This document shows, piece by piece, positions 1-12,183 of a DNA stretch of 64,000 nt (position 1 is the stretch's first letter; every line of letters begins with the position of its first letter). The stretch is taken from assembly GCA_001464545.1 (NCBI GenBank), contig LNFC01000006.1:53632-117631 (forward strand). Direction: 5' to 3'. A program made the translations under genes and the position numbers. The notes under the pieces are model-generated. The model made no database searches and was not told the origin of the DNA. It was given only the letters and a program-made list of their open reading frames with translations. The DNA comes from Acidobacteria bacterium Ga0077551 (GTDB lineage Bacteria; Pseudomonadota; Alphaproteobacteria; Caulobacterales; Hyphomonadaceae).

Positions 1-1096
1 CGATCTTGTTCTCGTGCTCCATCTTGAAATCCGAGAAGGCCTGGCCATAGCTGGTCGAGCCGAGGCCGATCTCGCGCAGGATCTTCTTGATCGCCGCGTC
101 GAACTCCATCGTCTCCAGAATGTCGTCCACAGACTTCAGCCGGTAGGAAAACGCGAAGGCGTGGAGGTCAGGTATCGCTTCCTTCATCGAGAACAGAAGC
201 AGCAACAGGAAGCGCACATACAGCGCGACCGATCCGGACACGTCGCAGATCACGATGATCTTTGGCCGGTCCTTCTTCTTCTGCCGCCAGATCACGTTGA
301 ACGGGATGCCGTCGACGCCGGCATTGGCGCGCATCGTGCGGCGTACGTCGAGCAGGCCGCGCTGCGTGCGCTTGCGCCGGCGCGAGTGTTTTACGGCGAG
401 CCGCTTGGCGACTTTTGCCACCAGCTGTTTCATCCGCGCCATGTCGTTCGCCTCGATCGCGGACAGGCGCTTCGTGGCGGCGACTTCATCGCGGAACTTT
501 TCGGTCTCGGCCGCGCCGAAGATCTGGAAGGCGCGCTCGGCCCGCTCCCGCGCCGTCATTGTCAGGGTACGGCGGACGTCGATCAGGCGCTGCGCTTCGG
601 CGTCGGCATCCGGCGTGCGACCCTGCAGCGCTTCGAGCAAACGCGCCTGCAGCTGTTCGCCCCCCATCGCGCGCACCATCGATTGTGCGAAATAGGCGAC
701 CTGCGTTGAGAATCGGATGTCGTTGAGCCCGGCTTGTTCTGCGGCCCGCTCAATCGCCGTCGCAAGGGCCTGTTCGTTGCCTTGCTGCGTCAGCTGGGAC
801 AGGCGTTCGGCGGCGTCCTTCGGATCTTCGGTGGGCTCGCCGTCATTCTCGGTGCCGGCGCTTTGCACGGCGGATCCCGCTGGCGCGGAAGAGAAATAAA
901 GCTCGAACAGACGGTCATGGATCTGCTTTTCGGATTCCGATTTCGCCAGCACGCAGGCCAGCGAATCCTTCATCAGCGCCCGGTCGTCATAGCCGATCAT
1001 CGCCACTGTGCGCGCGGCGTCCAGCGCTTCGCCGGTGGAAACCCGTACATCGGCGGATCTCAGCGCACGGATGAAGTTGGAAATCTGCTTTTCCAT
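1..1096 (-). CDS. VWA domain (CoxE-like) protein, partial
   Basis: I translated this directly from the minus strand. The frame is open from an ATG at 1096 to the window edge, so about 365 residues are present and the C-terminus is missing. The product begins MEKQISNFIRALRSADV, typical of CoxE-like proteins. Near residue 285 it carries the metal-ion-dependent adhesion site motif D-V-S-G-S (VICDVSGSVALYVRFL), which marks a von Willebrand factor A domain. Family knowledge: CoxE-like VWA proteins work with MoxR AAA+ ATPases as metal-insertion or complex-assembly chaperones. The MoxR gene lies 14 bases upstream on the same strand, so the two very probably form an operon. The client protein is unknown and no carbon monoxide dehydrogenase genes are visible here. 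Confidence 0.85.
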   Translation of the reverse strand, partial: MEKQISNFIRALRSADVRVSTGEALDAARTVAMIGYDDRALMKDSLACVLAKSESEKQIHDRLFELYFSSAPAGSAVQSAGTENDGEPTEDPKDAAERLSQLTQQGNEQALATAIERAAEQAGLNDIRFSTQVAYFAQSMVRAMGGEQLQARLLEALQGRTPDADAEAQRLIDVRRTLTMTARERAERAFQIFGAAETEKFRDEVAATKRLSAIEANDMARMKQLVAKVAKRLAVKHSRRRKRTQRGLLDVRRTMRANAGVDGIPFNVIWRQKKKDRPKIIVICDVSGSVALYVRFLLLLLFSMKEAIPDLHAFAFSYRLKSVDDILETMEFDAAIKKILREIGLGSTSYGQAFSDFKMEHENKI

Positions 1097-1110
1097 GGCG
1101 GGCAGCGCCC

Positions 1111-2103
1111 TCAGCCCATATCCGGATAGCCCGATGCCAGACGCCCGCGCGCATCCGGCCCGGTCGCCTCGCGCACCATCTTGCCGATGGCGGGCGAAAC
1201 GGCGGCAATGTCGCTCTCATGCTTCAGCAGCACGTTCAGCGTGTCGCGAACAAAGGCCTCGTCCAGCGTGCTCGCATGCAGCAGCAGCAGTGTGCGCGCC
1301 CAGTCCACGGTCTCGGCGATGGAGGGGCGTTTCTTGATGTCGGTCTCGCGAACCGATTGCACGAACCGCACCAGTTGGTTCAGCAGCGTGTCGGAAATCC
1401 CGTCCACCCGTGCACGGACGATCCGCTGCTCGCGCTCATGATCGGGGAAGCCGATGTGCAGGTGCAGGCAGCGCCGCTTGAGTGCATCGCCAAGCTCACG
1501 CACGTTGTTGGAGGTCAGAATCACGAGGGGCGGCACGTTCGCCTTGATCGTGCCGATCTCGGGCACCGTCACTTGGTAGTCCGACAGCACTTCCAGCAGG
1601 AATGCCTCGAACGCCTCGTCCGACTTGTCGATCTCGTCGATCAGCAACACAGAGCCCCTGTCCTGTTGCATGGCATGGAGCAGGGGGCGCGCTTCCAGGA
1701 ATTGCGGTGAGAAGAACAGGTCCTCGAAGCCGGACAGCTTGCTCAGCGAATCTTTCAGCGTTTCGGCGCCGCCGAGCAGCTCGTTGAGCTTCTCTTTCAG
1801 TATCTGCGTATAGAGGAGTTGCTTGCCATACTTCCACTCGTACAGCGCCTTGCCCTCATCGAGGCCTTCATAGCACTGCAGGCGGATCAGCGGCAGGTTC
1901 AGCCATTTCGACAACGAGGCCGCGAGGTCGGTCTTGCCGACGCCGGCCGGGCCTTCGATCAGGATCGGCTTGCGCAGCCCGTGGGCGAGGAAAACCGCCG
2001 TGGAAATCTGCGAGATCGAAATATAGCCGACCGTGTCCAGCCCTGCGGTGATTGCCTCGATCGAGGTCATCGGCTCGTAGCCGGTTTTCTTGTCTTTAGC
2101 CAT
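1111..2103 (-). CDS. MoxR-family AAA+ ATPase
   Basis: The 330-residue product has a Walker A motif GPAGVGKT at about residues 51-58, a Walker B motif with LLIDEIDKSD, and a sensor region (LTSNNVRELGDALKRR). This pattern is typical of MoxR/CoxD-type AAA+ ATPases. I chose the ATG at 2103 (MAKDKKTG). A longer frame reaches 2175, but its extra 24 residues are low-complexity and would run up against the divergent priA start at 2181. MoxR proteins are thought to act as ATP-driven chaperones together with a VWA partner, and the partner gene lies 14 bases downstream. The substrate cannot be told from the sequence. Confidence 0.9.
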   Translation of the reverse strand: MAKDKKTGYEPMTSIEAITAGLDTVGYISISQISTAVFLAHGLRKPILIEGPAGVGKTDLAASLSKWLNLPLIRLQCYEGLDEGKALYEWKYGKQLLYTQILKEKLNELLGGAETLKDSLSKLSGFEDLFFSPQFLEARPLLHAMQQDRGSVLLIDEIDKSDEAFEAFLLEVLSDYQVTVPEIGTIKANVPPLVILTSNNVRELGDALKRRCLHLHIGFPDHEREQRIVRARVDGISDTLLNQLVRFVQSVRETDIKKRPSIAETVDWARTLLLLHASTLDEAFVRDTLNVLLKHESDIAAVSPAIGKMVREATGPDARGRLASGYPDMG

Positions 2104-2180
2104 GAAACGAGGGGTAGGGCGCACCCGGCTGAGAGGCAAGGCGTGACGCGGCGATAGGGCAGCGCTAGGAGGCATGCACC

Positions 2181-4349
2181 ATGCCCATCGCCCGGATTCT
2201 CTTCACGATGCCGTTGCCGGAACCGTTTGACTACACGGTGCCGGAGGGCATGGATCTGGTGCCGGGGGCCTACGTTGCGGCGCCGGTCGGCCCCTATGAC
2301 CGGCTGGGCATGGTCGTCGAAGTGCTGCCCGACCAGCCGGGCACGAACCGCAAGCTGAAGGCGGTTACCGCCGTCTACGACGTGCCGCCAATGGCCGCGC
2401 CGATGCGGGAGTTCCTGACCTGGGCCTCGCGCTACACGGTCAGCCATCCGGGCACGATCCTGTCGATGGCGCTGCGTGCGCGGGAAGCCCTCGTGCCGTC
2501 GCCGGTCGAGCTTCGCTACCAGCTGGCAGGTCCGCCGGAAGGTCGCCTCACGCCTGCACGGGCGAAGGTGCTGGAGCAGGCCGCCGCACTCGGCAGTGTC
2601 TCGTCCAGTGAGCTTGCGGCCGCGGCAGGCGTCTCGTCGAGTGTCGTCAAAGGCCTGGTGGGCATGGGCGCTCTGGAGGAGATAGAAGAACAGGTCGACC
2701 TGCCGTTCCTCACGCCCAATCCCGATCTGCCCGGCGCCGTACTGACGGGCGAACAAGCCTCCGCTGCCGAAGAACTGCGCGAAGGCCTGCGCAAGGGCGG
2801 CTTCTCGGCGTACCTGCTCGACGGCGTTACCGGCTCAGGCAAGACGGAAGTGTACTTCGAGGCCATCGCCGAAGTGCTGCGCTCGGACCCCGAGGCGCAA
2901 ATCCTTGTTCTGCTTCCGGAAATCGCCCTCACACAGGCCATTCTCACCCGGTTCGAGCAGCGCTTCGGCGCCGCGCCGGCGCCCTGGCATTCCGGGCTGA
3001 ATCCGAAGGAGCGTCGCCGCACCATGCGCGAAGTGTTGCATGGCCGCGCCCGGATCGTCATCGGCGCGCGTTCGGCGCTGTTCCTGCCATTTCGCAGACT
3101 GAAGCTCATCATTGTCGATGAGGAACATGACGGCAGCTACAAGCAGGAAGACGGCGTGACCTATCACGCCCGCGACCTTGCGGTGATGCGCGCCAAGCTG
3201 GAGGAGGGCGCCGTGGTGCTCGCCTCGGCGACGCCCGCACTGGAGACGGTCGTCAACGCGGAAGCCGGGCGGTACATCCGCCTCCGCCTCGCCGCGCGGC
3301 CGGGTACGGCGCGCCTGCCGGAGATCGAATTGATCGACCTCAGGAAGGCGCCGCCGGAAAAGGGAAAATGGCTGTCGCCGTTGCTCGCGCTCAGCCTGGC
3401 GGAGACGCTGGCGGCGGGGGAGCAGTCGCTGCTCTTCCTCAACCGGCGGGGTTATGCGCCGCTGGTGATCTGCAAGGCGTGCGGGGAGAAGCTCAAGTCC
3501 CCCGGGACCGAGAACTGGCTGACCGAGCACCGCTATTCGGGCCGCCTCGTCTGCCACCTCACCGGATATTCCATCCCGAAACCTGCGACCTGCCCGAAAT
3601 GCGGCGCCGCTGATTCGCTGATGGGGGTCGGCCCGGGGGTCGAGCGGGTGGCGGAAGAGGTCCGGGTCCTGCTGCCAAACGCCCGGATCGAGATTTTCTC
3701 GTCTGACACCGCCCAGGGCGGCGAGGCGACGCGGGGGATTGTGGATCGTATGGCGGCCAGCGAGATTGATGTGCTGATCGGCACCCAGATCGTCGCCAAA
3801 GGGCACAATTTTCCAAATCTCACGCTGGTGGGGGTGGTTGATGCCGATAGCGGCCTCAAGGGCGGGGACCTCAGGGCAGGAGAGCGCACATACCAGCTCC
3901 TGAGCCAAGTCGCCGGCCGCGCCGGGCGGGCCGAGCGGCCGGGGAAGGCATACGTTCAGACCTACACGCCGGACAACCCGGCCATGCTGGCGCTGGCGGC
4001 GAATGACCGCGATGGTTACCTCGCGATCGAACGGGAAGTCCGGTCGGAACTGGGCCTGCCGCCGTTCGGACGGCTTGCCGCGATCGTGCTGTCCGCCCCG
4101 TCGGCAGAGCTTGTAGACAAGGCCGCGCTGGAGATTGCCGCAGCGGCCCCGAATTCAGAAGGCATCGAACTGTTTGGACCTGCACCCGCCCCGATAACGG
4201 TCCTGCGGGGGCGTCACCGGAGGCGATTCCTTGTAAAGAGCCCGCGTTCGGTCGATCTTTCGGCATATATGACGGCTTGGGTGGGTCGTTTGAAGCTGCC
4301 ATCGCAGGTGCGTCTGGCAGTCGATATCGACCCGTACTCCTTCCTGTAA
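2181..4349 (+). CDS. priA: Primosomal replication restart helicase PriA
   Basis: The 722-residue protein is close to the usual PriA length. It has the N-terminal 3'-DNA-binding domain (FDYTVPEGMDLVPGAYVAAP), a Walker A motif GVTGSGKTE near residues 215-222, a DEEH box near 313-316, and helicase C motifs including GTQIVAKGHNFPNL and QVAGRAGRAERPGKAYVQT. PriA recognises stalled forks and D-loops and reloads the replicative helicase. The cysteine-rich zinc module is unusual. C431, C434, C471 and C474 are present, but the second set keeps only C458: S440, T443 and T461 stand where the other three ligands normally sit. The gene is divergent from moxR, with only about 77 bases between starts. Confidence 0.96.
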   Translation: MPIARILFTMPLPEPFDYTVPEGMDLVPGAYVAAPVGPYDRLGMVVEVLPDQPGTNRKLKAVTAVYDVPPMAAPMREFLTWASRYTVSHPGTILSMALRAREALVPSPVELRYQLAGPPEGRLTPARAKVLEQAAALGSVSSSELAAAAGVSSSVVKGLVGMGALEEIEEQVDLPFLTPNPDLPGAVLTGEQASAAEELREGLRKGGFSAYLLDGVTGSGKTEVYFEAIAEVLRSDPEAQILVLLPEIALTQAILTRFEQRFGAAPAPWHSGLNPKERRRTMREVLHGRARIVIGARSALFLPFRRLKLIIVDEEHDGSYKQEDGVTYHARDLAVMRAKLEEGAVVLASATPALETVVNAEAGRYIRLRLAARPGTARLPEIELIDLRKAPPEKGKWLSPLLALSLAETLAAGEQSLLFLNRRGYAPLVICKACGEKLKSPGTENWLTEHRYSGRLVCHLTGYSIPKPATCPKCGAADSLMGVGPGVERVAEEVRVLLPNARIEIFSSDTAQGGEATRGIVDRMAASEIDVLIGTQIVAKGHNFPNLTLVGVVDADSGLKGGDLRAGERTYQLLSQVAGRAGRAERPGKAYVQTYTPDNPAMLALAANDRDGYLAIEREVRSELGLPPFGRLAAIVLSAPSAELVDKAALEIAAAAPNSEGIELFGPAPAPITVLRGRHRRRFLVKSPRSVDLSAYMTAWVGRLKLPSQVRLAVDIDPYSFL

Positions 4350-4488
4350 ACACTTGGGATTTTGGCGAAGTGCACAGCTTTGCCATTTCGCCGCAGCATC
4401 CGGCAGGGCGGCCATGTTGTCAGCACAGTTTTCTGGTGTTAAGCGCCGCGCAGTTCAGCACGCACGCCCGGGTTGTGGCCGCCTGCAA

Positions 4489-4494
4489 TTGACA
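4489..4494 (+). promoter_or_regulatory. Possible -35 element for the atp operon
   Basis: A perfect TTGACA hexamer lies 45 bases upstream of the first likely atpH start, in the 189-base gap after priA. No convincing -10 hexamer follows at 16-18 bases, so this is only a candidate promoter element. Confidence 0.3.
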
Positions 4495-4538
4495 TTTTTC
4501 GGGGCATTTCCGCCCTCCAACCGTGACGGATATCGACT

Positions 4539-5099
4539 TTGCCGGCATCGAGCGTGACGCAGACGAATGAAGCAGCGCAGCGCTACGCCAGCGCGCTGTT
4601 CGAACTGGCGCAGGACAAAGGCGCTCTGGCAGCCGTCTACAAGGACTTCCGCGCGTTCGCAGAAAGCGTGCGCACATCGAAAGACTTGACGACGCTGCTC
4701 AACTCGCCCGCCTTTGGGCGGGACGTCAAAGTGAAGGCGCTCGGCGAAGTGGCCAAGAAAGCCGGTTACTCGCCGATTTTCGGCAAGTTTCTCGGTGTGA
4801 TGGCCACCAATGGCCGCGCGAAAGACATCCTTGGCGCCGAAGTCGCGTTCGATCAGATGTACGCCAACCAGCGTGGCATCAAGCGGGCTGTCGTCCGCAC
4901 CGCCAAGGAAATGAGCGGCGCTGAACGGGCACGTATCGAATCACTGCTGGCCAAGCTGGTCGGGGGTGAAGTGGAACTTTCCAGCGAGGTTGACCCCTCG
5001 CTGATCGGCGGCATCCAGCTGCGCATCGGCTCCAAGCTTGTTGACGCCAGCGTTGCCGCCAAACTTAATCGCATGAACACCGCAATGAAGGGAGCATAA
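4539..5099 (+). CDS. atpH: ATP synthase F1 subunit delta
   Basis: The 186-residue product matches the OSCP/delta family: N-terminal helical bundle ([17 protein letters not shown]) and C-terminal region ([26 protein letters not shown]). Delta sits on top of the F1 head and ties it to the peripheral stalk. It is the first gene of atpHAGDC, the F1-only arrangement usual in alphaproteobacteria, where the F0 genes lie elsewhere. The start is uncertain because no in-frame ATG precedes the conserved region: a TTG at 4539 and a GTG at 4554 (reading [11 protein letters not shown]) are both possible, and the GTG gives the more typical length. Confidence 0.93.
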   Translation: MPASSVTQTNEAAQRYASALFELAQDKGALAAVYKDFRAFAESVRTSKDLTTLLNSPAFGRDVKVKALGEVAKKAGYSPIFGKFLGVMATNGRAKDILGAEVAFDQMYANQRGIKRAVVRTAKEMSGAERARIESLLAKLVGGEVELSSEVDPSLIGGIQLRIGSKLVDASVAAKLNRMNTAMKGA

Positions 5100-5107
5100 G
5101 AAGCTCG

Positions 5108-6643
<1,536 letters not shown>

Positions 6644-6683
6644 GCCCATCCCGTTCGCGCCGCCTAAGGAATAAAGGCCCCTC

Positions 6684-9031
<2,348 letters not shown>

Positions 9032-9057
9032 GCGCACTGCCTGAGGGAAACTGAACG

Positions 9058-9465
9058 ATGGCCGACAAGCTGCACTTCTCGCTCGTCTCGCCCTCCCGGG
9101 AGTTGTTCTCGGGTGAGGTCGATCACGTGATCGCTCCGGGTACGGAAGGCGAGTTCGGGGTGCTGGCGCACCACGCGCCGTTCATGACGACACTGAAGAA
9201 CGGTATTGTTCGCGTGCTCGAAGGCGACGCCGTGAAAATGCGCATCTATGTGCGCGGCGGTTTTGCCGATGTGACGCCCGCCGGCCTGACAATCCTCGCT
9301 GAAGAAGCGCGCAACCTGACAGATGCGAAAGCGGAAGACGTTGACGCGGAAATCGAAGCGGCGCGTCTCAAGCTACTCGCACTCGACTCCGGCGACACCA
9401 AGCAGTTCGCACTGCAGGAACAGATCGCCTATCTCGAAGGCATCCGGGCTGCACTCGCGAACTGA
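9058..9465 (+). CDS. atpC: ATP synthase F1 subunit epsilon
   Basis: The 135-residue product has the epsilon beta-sandwich (LHFSLVSPSRELFSGEVDHV, PGTEGEFGVLAHHAPFMTTL) followed by a helical C-terminus rich in E and A. Epsilon joins the central stalk and can inhibit ATP hydrolysis. GAGGGAAA forms the ribosome-binding site. This is the last gene of the operon and a hairpin terminator follows it at once. Confidence 0.97.
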   Translation: MADKLHFSLVSPSRELFSGEVDHVIAPGTEGEFGVLAHHAPFMTTLKNGIVRVLEGDAVKMRIYVRGGFADVTPAGLTILAEEARNLTDAKAEDVDAEIEAARLKLLALDSGDTKQFALQEQIAYLEGIRAALAN

Positions 9466-9471
9466 ACGGTC

Positions 9472-9504
9472 TCAGGCCGCCTAAGCTGGTGGTCTGAAAT
9501 TTTC
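9472..9504 (+). terminator. Terminator of the atp operon
   Basis: TCAGGCCGCC (9472-9481) pairs with GGTGGTCTGA (9488-9497) over 10 base pairs, two of them G-U, with a 6-base loop. AATTTTCC follows. It lies 7 bases past the atpC stop, between atpC and the convergent thioesterase gene. Confidence 0.65.
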
Positions 9505-9529
9505 CAAATATCGTTTCGCGAGCCCGGTC

Positions 9530-10318
9530 TCAGGCGAATACGGCGATCGTTTGCCGGCCGATCATGACGGGTTCGCCCGCTGTGTTCCACATCGACATCG
9601 CCTGGCTTGAATAGCCATTGCGCGCCGTCTGTGCCGTGTGGCGGGCGAGAAACCAGCGCGCGTCGGTCTCGATGGTTTCGGTGAGGAACTCCGCCATCCA
9701 GGTCATCGAGCTGATGCGGCCGGGCGCGGTGAACATCGACATGGCGGCCGGCGGCGGCGCATCGGCGAGCGCGAGCAGGGCGACCGCGTCATTCAGCGTT
9801 GCCGGATCCTTGTGGCGCATCCAGATCGAAATGTCCGCTTCGGCGGCGCCGCTCATCGGCGGGTTGCCGCCGGCGAGGAGGATATCGAAGTTCTGCGCGA
9901 AGGTCGGGCCTTGCCCTTCCTTGCGGAAGTAATTCGGCGCCGTCGCCGGCGGCGGAACCTCCGGGGGCGGAAGATGCGCGAAGTCGAGCGCAGACGTGCG
10001 CGCCGCGCCGAAGGTGATGATCGCCTCGGCCAGTACGCCGTCCTCGCCCGTCATGCGGACAGACGTGAAGACCGTATTTTTGCCTTGGCGCAGAACTTCC
10101 GGCTTGCAGACGGCCGTGCCGTTCACCGGTCCCACGAACGCAACCTGCACGGCGCGAACGGGCAGCCCGCCGCTGAGCGGAATGGCGGCCTCGAGGCAGA
10201 GCGCGGCGGTGAGCCCGCCATAGGCGGTGCGGCCTTGCATCCAGTTTTCCGGGATCGCTGTGGCGCGGGCCGGAGCGTCCGCGGGCGAGACCGAGGCGAG
10301 CAATTGGGTGAAGTTCAT
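9530..10318 (-). CDS. TesB-like acyl-CoA thioesterase (double hotdog)
   Basis: The 262-residue protein looks like a thioesterase-superfamily double-hotdog protein of the TesB/4HBT_3 type. The N-terminal half has WMQGRTAYGGLTAALCLEAA and a strand-rich segment with VRAVQVAFVGPVNGTAVCKPEVLRQGKN. The C-terminal half ends in GYSSQAMSMWNTAGEPVMIGRQTIAVF. Such enzymes hydrolyse acyl-CoA to free acid and CoA; the chain length preferred cannot be read from the sequence. CAGGAG sits 7 bases before the ATG at 10318. It follows the ferredoxin gene on the same strand but is separated from it by a terminator hairpin, so it is probably a separate unit. Confidence 0.8.
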   Translation of the reverse strand: MNFTQLLASVSPADAPARATAIPENWMQGRTAYGGLTAALCLEAAIPLSGGLPVRAVQVAFVGPVNGTAVCKPEVLRQGKNTVFTSVRMTGEDGVLAEAIITFGAARTSALDFAHLPPPEVPPPATAPNYFRKEGQGPTFAQNFDILLAGGNPPMSGAAEADISIWMRHKDPATLNDAVALLALADAPPPAAMSMFTAPGRISSMTWMAEFLTETIETDARWFLARHTAQTARNGYSSQAMSMWNTAGEPVMIGRQTIAVFA

Positions 10319-10390
10319 GGCGCAGCTCCTGGGAGGGATGAGGCAGTCCTACCCGGTTCCGAAAAGGAACCCAAGTGGTAACCTTGCGTC

Positions 10391-10423
10391 ACATGAAAAC
10401 GCCCCGGCGGTGAAGCCGGGGCG
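10391..10423 (-). terminator. Terminator after the ferredoxin gene
   Basis: A perfect 9-bp stem, CGCCCCGGC (10400-10408) with GCCGGGGCG (10415-10423), has a 6-base loop. On the minus strand it is followed by GTTTTCATG, a short U-tract. It lies about 30 bases past the ferredoxin stop codon. Confidence 0.75.
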
Positions 10424-10452
10424 AATGTCGTGTGTGGCGCTGAAGCGAAGGC

Positions 10453-10773
10453 TTAGTGCTGGCTTTCCGGCGTCGTGACGCGCAGGCCGTCGAGGGCATC
10501 GGTCACCTTGATCTGGCAGGAGAGGCGCGAGTTCGGTTTCACGTTCTCGGCAAAGTCGAGCATCGACTTTTCCATTTCCTGCTGCTCGCCGGCCTGGGCC
10601 AGGAAAGCCGGGTCGACATACACGTGGCAGGTTGCGCAGGCGCAGGCGCCGCCGCAGTCTGCATCGATGCCGGGCACCGAATTGTTGACCGCGACTTCCA
10701 TGACCGACATGCCGTTCTTGGCTTCGAGCGTGCGCTCGGTGCCGTCATGAGAAACAAAAGTGATCTTTGCCAT
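10453..10773 (-). CDS. [2Fe-2S] ferredoxin, adrenodoxin type
   Basis: The 106-residue protein has the plant/vertebrate-type cluster motif C-x5-C-x2-C (C40, C46, C49) with the fourth ligand at C86 (RLSCQIKV). The extra C44 inside the loop is not a usual ligand. The pattern fits the adrenodoxin/putidaredoxin-like group, which passes electrons from an FAD reductase to cytochromes P450, to dioxygenases or to iron-sulfur assembly. A reductase gene lies 18 bases upstream on the same strand, so the two form an operon. No P450 gene is in the window, so the final acceptor is unknown. GAAGGAG precedes the ATG. Confidence 0.93.
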   Translation of the reverse strand: MAKITFVSHDGTERTLEAKNGMSVMEVAVNNSVPGIDADCGGACACATCHVYVDPAFLAQAGEQQEMEKSMLDFAENVKPNSRLSCQIKVTDALDGLRVTTPESQH

Positions 10774-10791
10774 GTGTAGTTTCCGTCTCCT

Positions 10792-12036
10792 TCAGGCGGC
10801 CGCTTGAGCCGCTATATCCTTCATAGGGGTTGATGTATCGATAAGGACAGCGGGCGCAAGCTTCGCCCCTGACATGATGAGCTTTTTCGAGGCCAGGAAT
10901 TCCGGCGGGCTGTTGACGGCATCGACTGCAATCAGCGTTCCGTTCTTCAGATAAAACACCGCGAACTTTCGTGAGTCCGGGTCACCCCGGATCACATGCG
11001 TGTCGTAACCCTGGCTGAGGCCTGCAATCTGCAGCTTGAGATCATACTGGTCCGACCAGAACCACGGACAGTCTTCTGCCGGTCGGGGCAGGCCGAGGAT
11101 CGCCGCTGCGGCGAGCTTGCCCTGCTCAATGGCGTTGTGAACACTCTCGAGGCGGCCAGACCGGCCAAAGTGGACGAGCGGACGGCTGGCGCAGTCACCG
11201 GCCGCGAAGACGTGCGGGTCCGAGGTGCGGGCGTCGCGGTCGACGAGGATGCCGTTGGAGCAGGCAATGCCAGCGTCTTTCGCAAGTTCTTCGTTCGGTA
11301 GGATCCCGATGCCAGAGAGTACGATGTCGGCGGGCAATCGGGTGCCATCTGCGAGAATGGCGGCGCTGACTTCGCCATCGACACCGTCGAGGTGGGACAG
11401 CTGGGCGCCCGTGAGAATTTTGACGCCCTGGCGGGCGTGTTCGCCGGCGTAGAATTCGCTGAGGACTGGGCTGGTGACGCGCGCAAGGACGCGCGGCGCC
11501 GTCTCGATGACGGTCACCTCAAGACCCATCTGGCGGGCGACAGCAGCGGCCTCGAGGCCGATATAGCCTGCACCGATGATGACGATGCGGCGGCCGGCGA
11601 CCATCTTGGGGCTGAGGCGCTCGACATCGGCGAGGGTGCGCAGGTCGTGCACGCCGCCCAGATCCGCGCCGCGCACCGGCAGCGGCCTGGGGCGCGATCC
11701 GGTGGCCAGGATCAGGTAGTCATAGGGCAGGTGACCGCCATGGCCGAGCTGGACCTGCCGGCTCGCGCGGTCGATCTTCGGGACGTGAGTGCCCAGTAAC
11801 AGCTCGATATTCTGGTCTTCGTACCAAGCGGAAGGCTTGAAATAGAGGCGCTCTTCCTCGACCTCGCCCTTCATGTAGCCTTTGGACAGAGGCGGGCGCT
11901 GATAGGGCAATGCGGCTTCGTCGCCCACCAGTGTCAAAGCGCCAGGGAATCCGCCCTGGCGGAGCGACTGCAAAGCCTGCGCGGCGGCTTGACCGCCGGC
12001 GACGATGACGATGCGCTGTCCCTCTCCAGCCGGCAT
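10792..12036 (-). CDS. NAD(P)H-ferredoxin reductase (FAD)
   Basis: The product is about 414 residues from the ATG at 12036 (MPAGEGQRIVIVAGG). It has the two Rossmann dinucleotide-binding folds of the rubredoxin/ferredoxin reductase family, the second as RRIVIIGAGYIGLEAAAVARQ, plus the VFAAGDCASRP FAD motif and the C-terminal reductase domain (FWSDQYDLKLQIAGLSQGYD). It should reduce the ferredoxin encoded next to it. The first motif is slightly off, AGGQAAA instead of the usual GGGxAAx. Longer GTG/ATG starts at 12072 and 12054 would cover the palindrome and probable transcription start, so 12036 is preferred. Confidence 0.9.
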   Translation of the reverse strand: MPAGEGQRIVIVAGGQAAAQALQSLRQGGFPGALTLVGDEAALPYQRPPLSKGYMKGEVEEERLYFKPSAWYEDQNIELLLGTHVPKIDRASRQVQLGHGGHLPYDYLILATGSRPRPLPVRGADLGGVHDLRTLADVERLSPKMVAGRRIVIIGAGYIGLEAAAVARQMGLEVTVIETAPRVLARVTSPVLSEFYAGEHARQGVKILTGAQLSHLDGVDGEVSAAILADGTRLPADIVLSGIGILPNEELAKDAGIACSNGILVDRDARTSDPHVFAAGDCASRPLVHFGRSGRLESVHNAIEQGKLAAAAILGLPRPAEDCPWFWSDQYDLKLQIAGLSQGYDTHVIRGDPDSRKFAVFYLKNGTLIAVDAVNSPPEFLASKKLIMSGAKLAPAVLIDTSTPMKDIAAQAAA

Positions 12037-12056
12037 TCGGGGCCCTACTCTCATTC

Positions 12057-12072
12057 GTGACGGATGCGTCAC
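12057..12072. promoter_or_regulatory. Palindrome at the reductase promoter, possible operator
   Basis: GTGACG (12057-12062) and CGTCAC (12067-12072) form a perfect 6+6 inverted repeat around a 4-base centre. It starts 4 bases downstream of the predicted -10 box of the ferredoxin reductase promoter, where a repressor or dimeric regulator could bind. No regulator has been identified. Confidence 0.4.
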
Positions 12073-12076
12073 TTTT

Positions 12077-12105
12077 TATCTATTCGGTTGCGTGCGCGGC
12101 TGCAA
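12077..12105 (-). promoter_or_regulatory. Promoter of the ferredoxin reductase-ferredoxin operon
   Basis: On the minus strand, TTGCAG (12105-12100) and TAGATA (12082-12077) are separated by exactly 17 bases, matching the -35/-10 layout of a housekeeping sigma promoter. The predicted start falls next to the GTGACG/CGTCAC palindrome, about 30-40 bases before the chosen reductase ATG. Confidence 0.5.
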
Positions 12106-12183
12106 GCATCGCTAAACGGGGCACACCGTCACAGGTTTACGCGCGTTGCGTCAACCAGCCAGACCGCTAGGGTGCCACCCCAG

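Noticed and set aside
4364..4392. GGCGAA/TTCGCC inverted repeat after priA
   Set aside because: The 17-base spacer and lack of a U-tract make a terminator unlikely.
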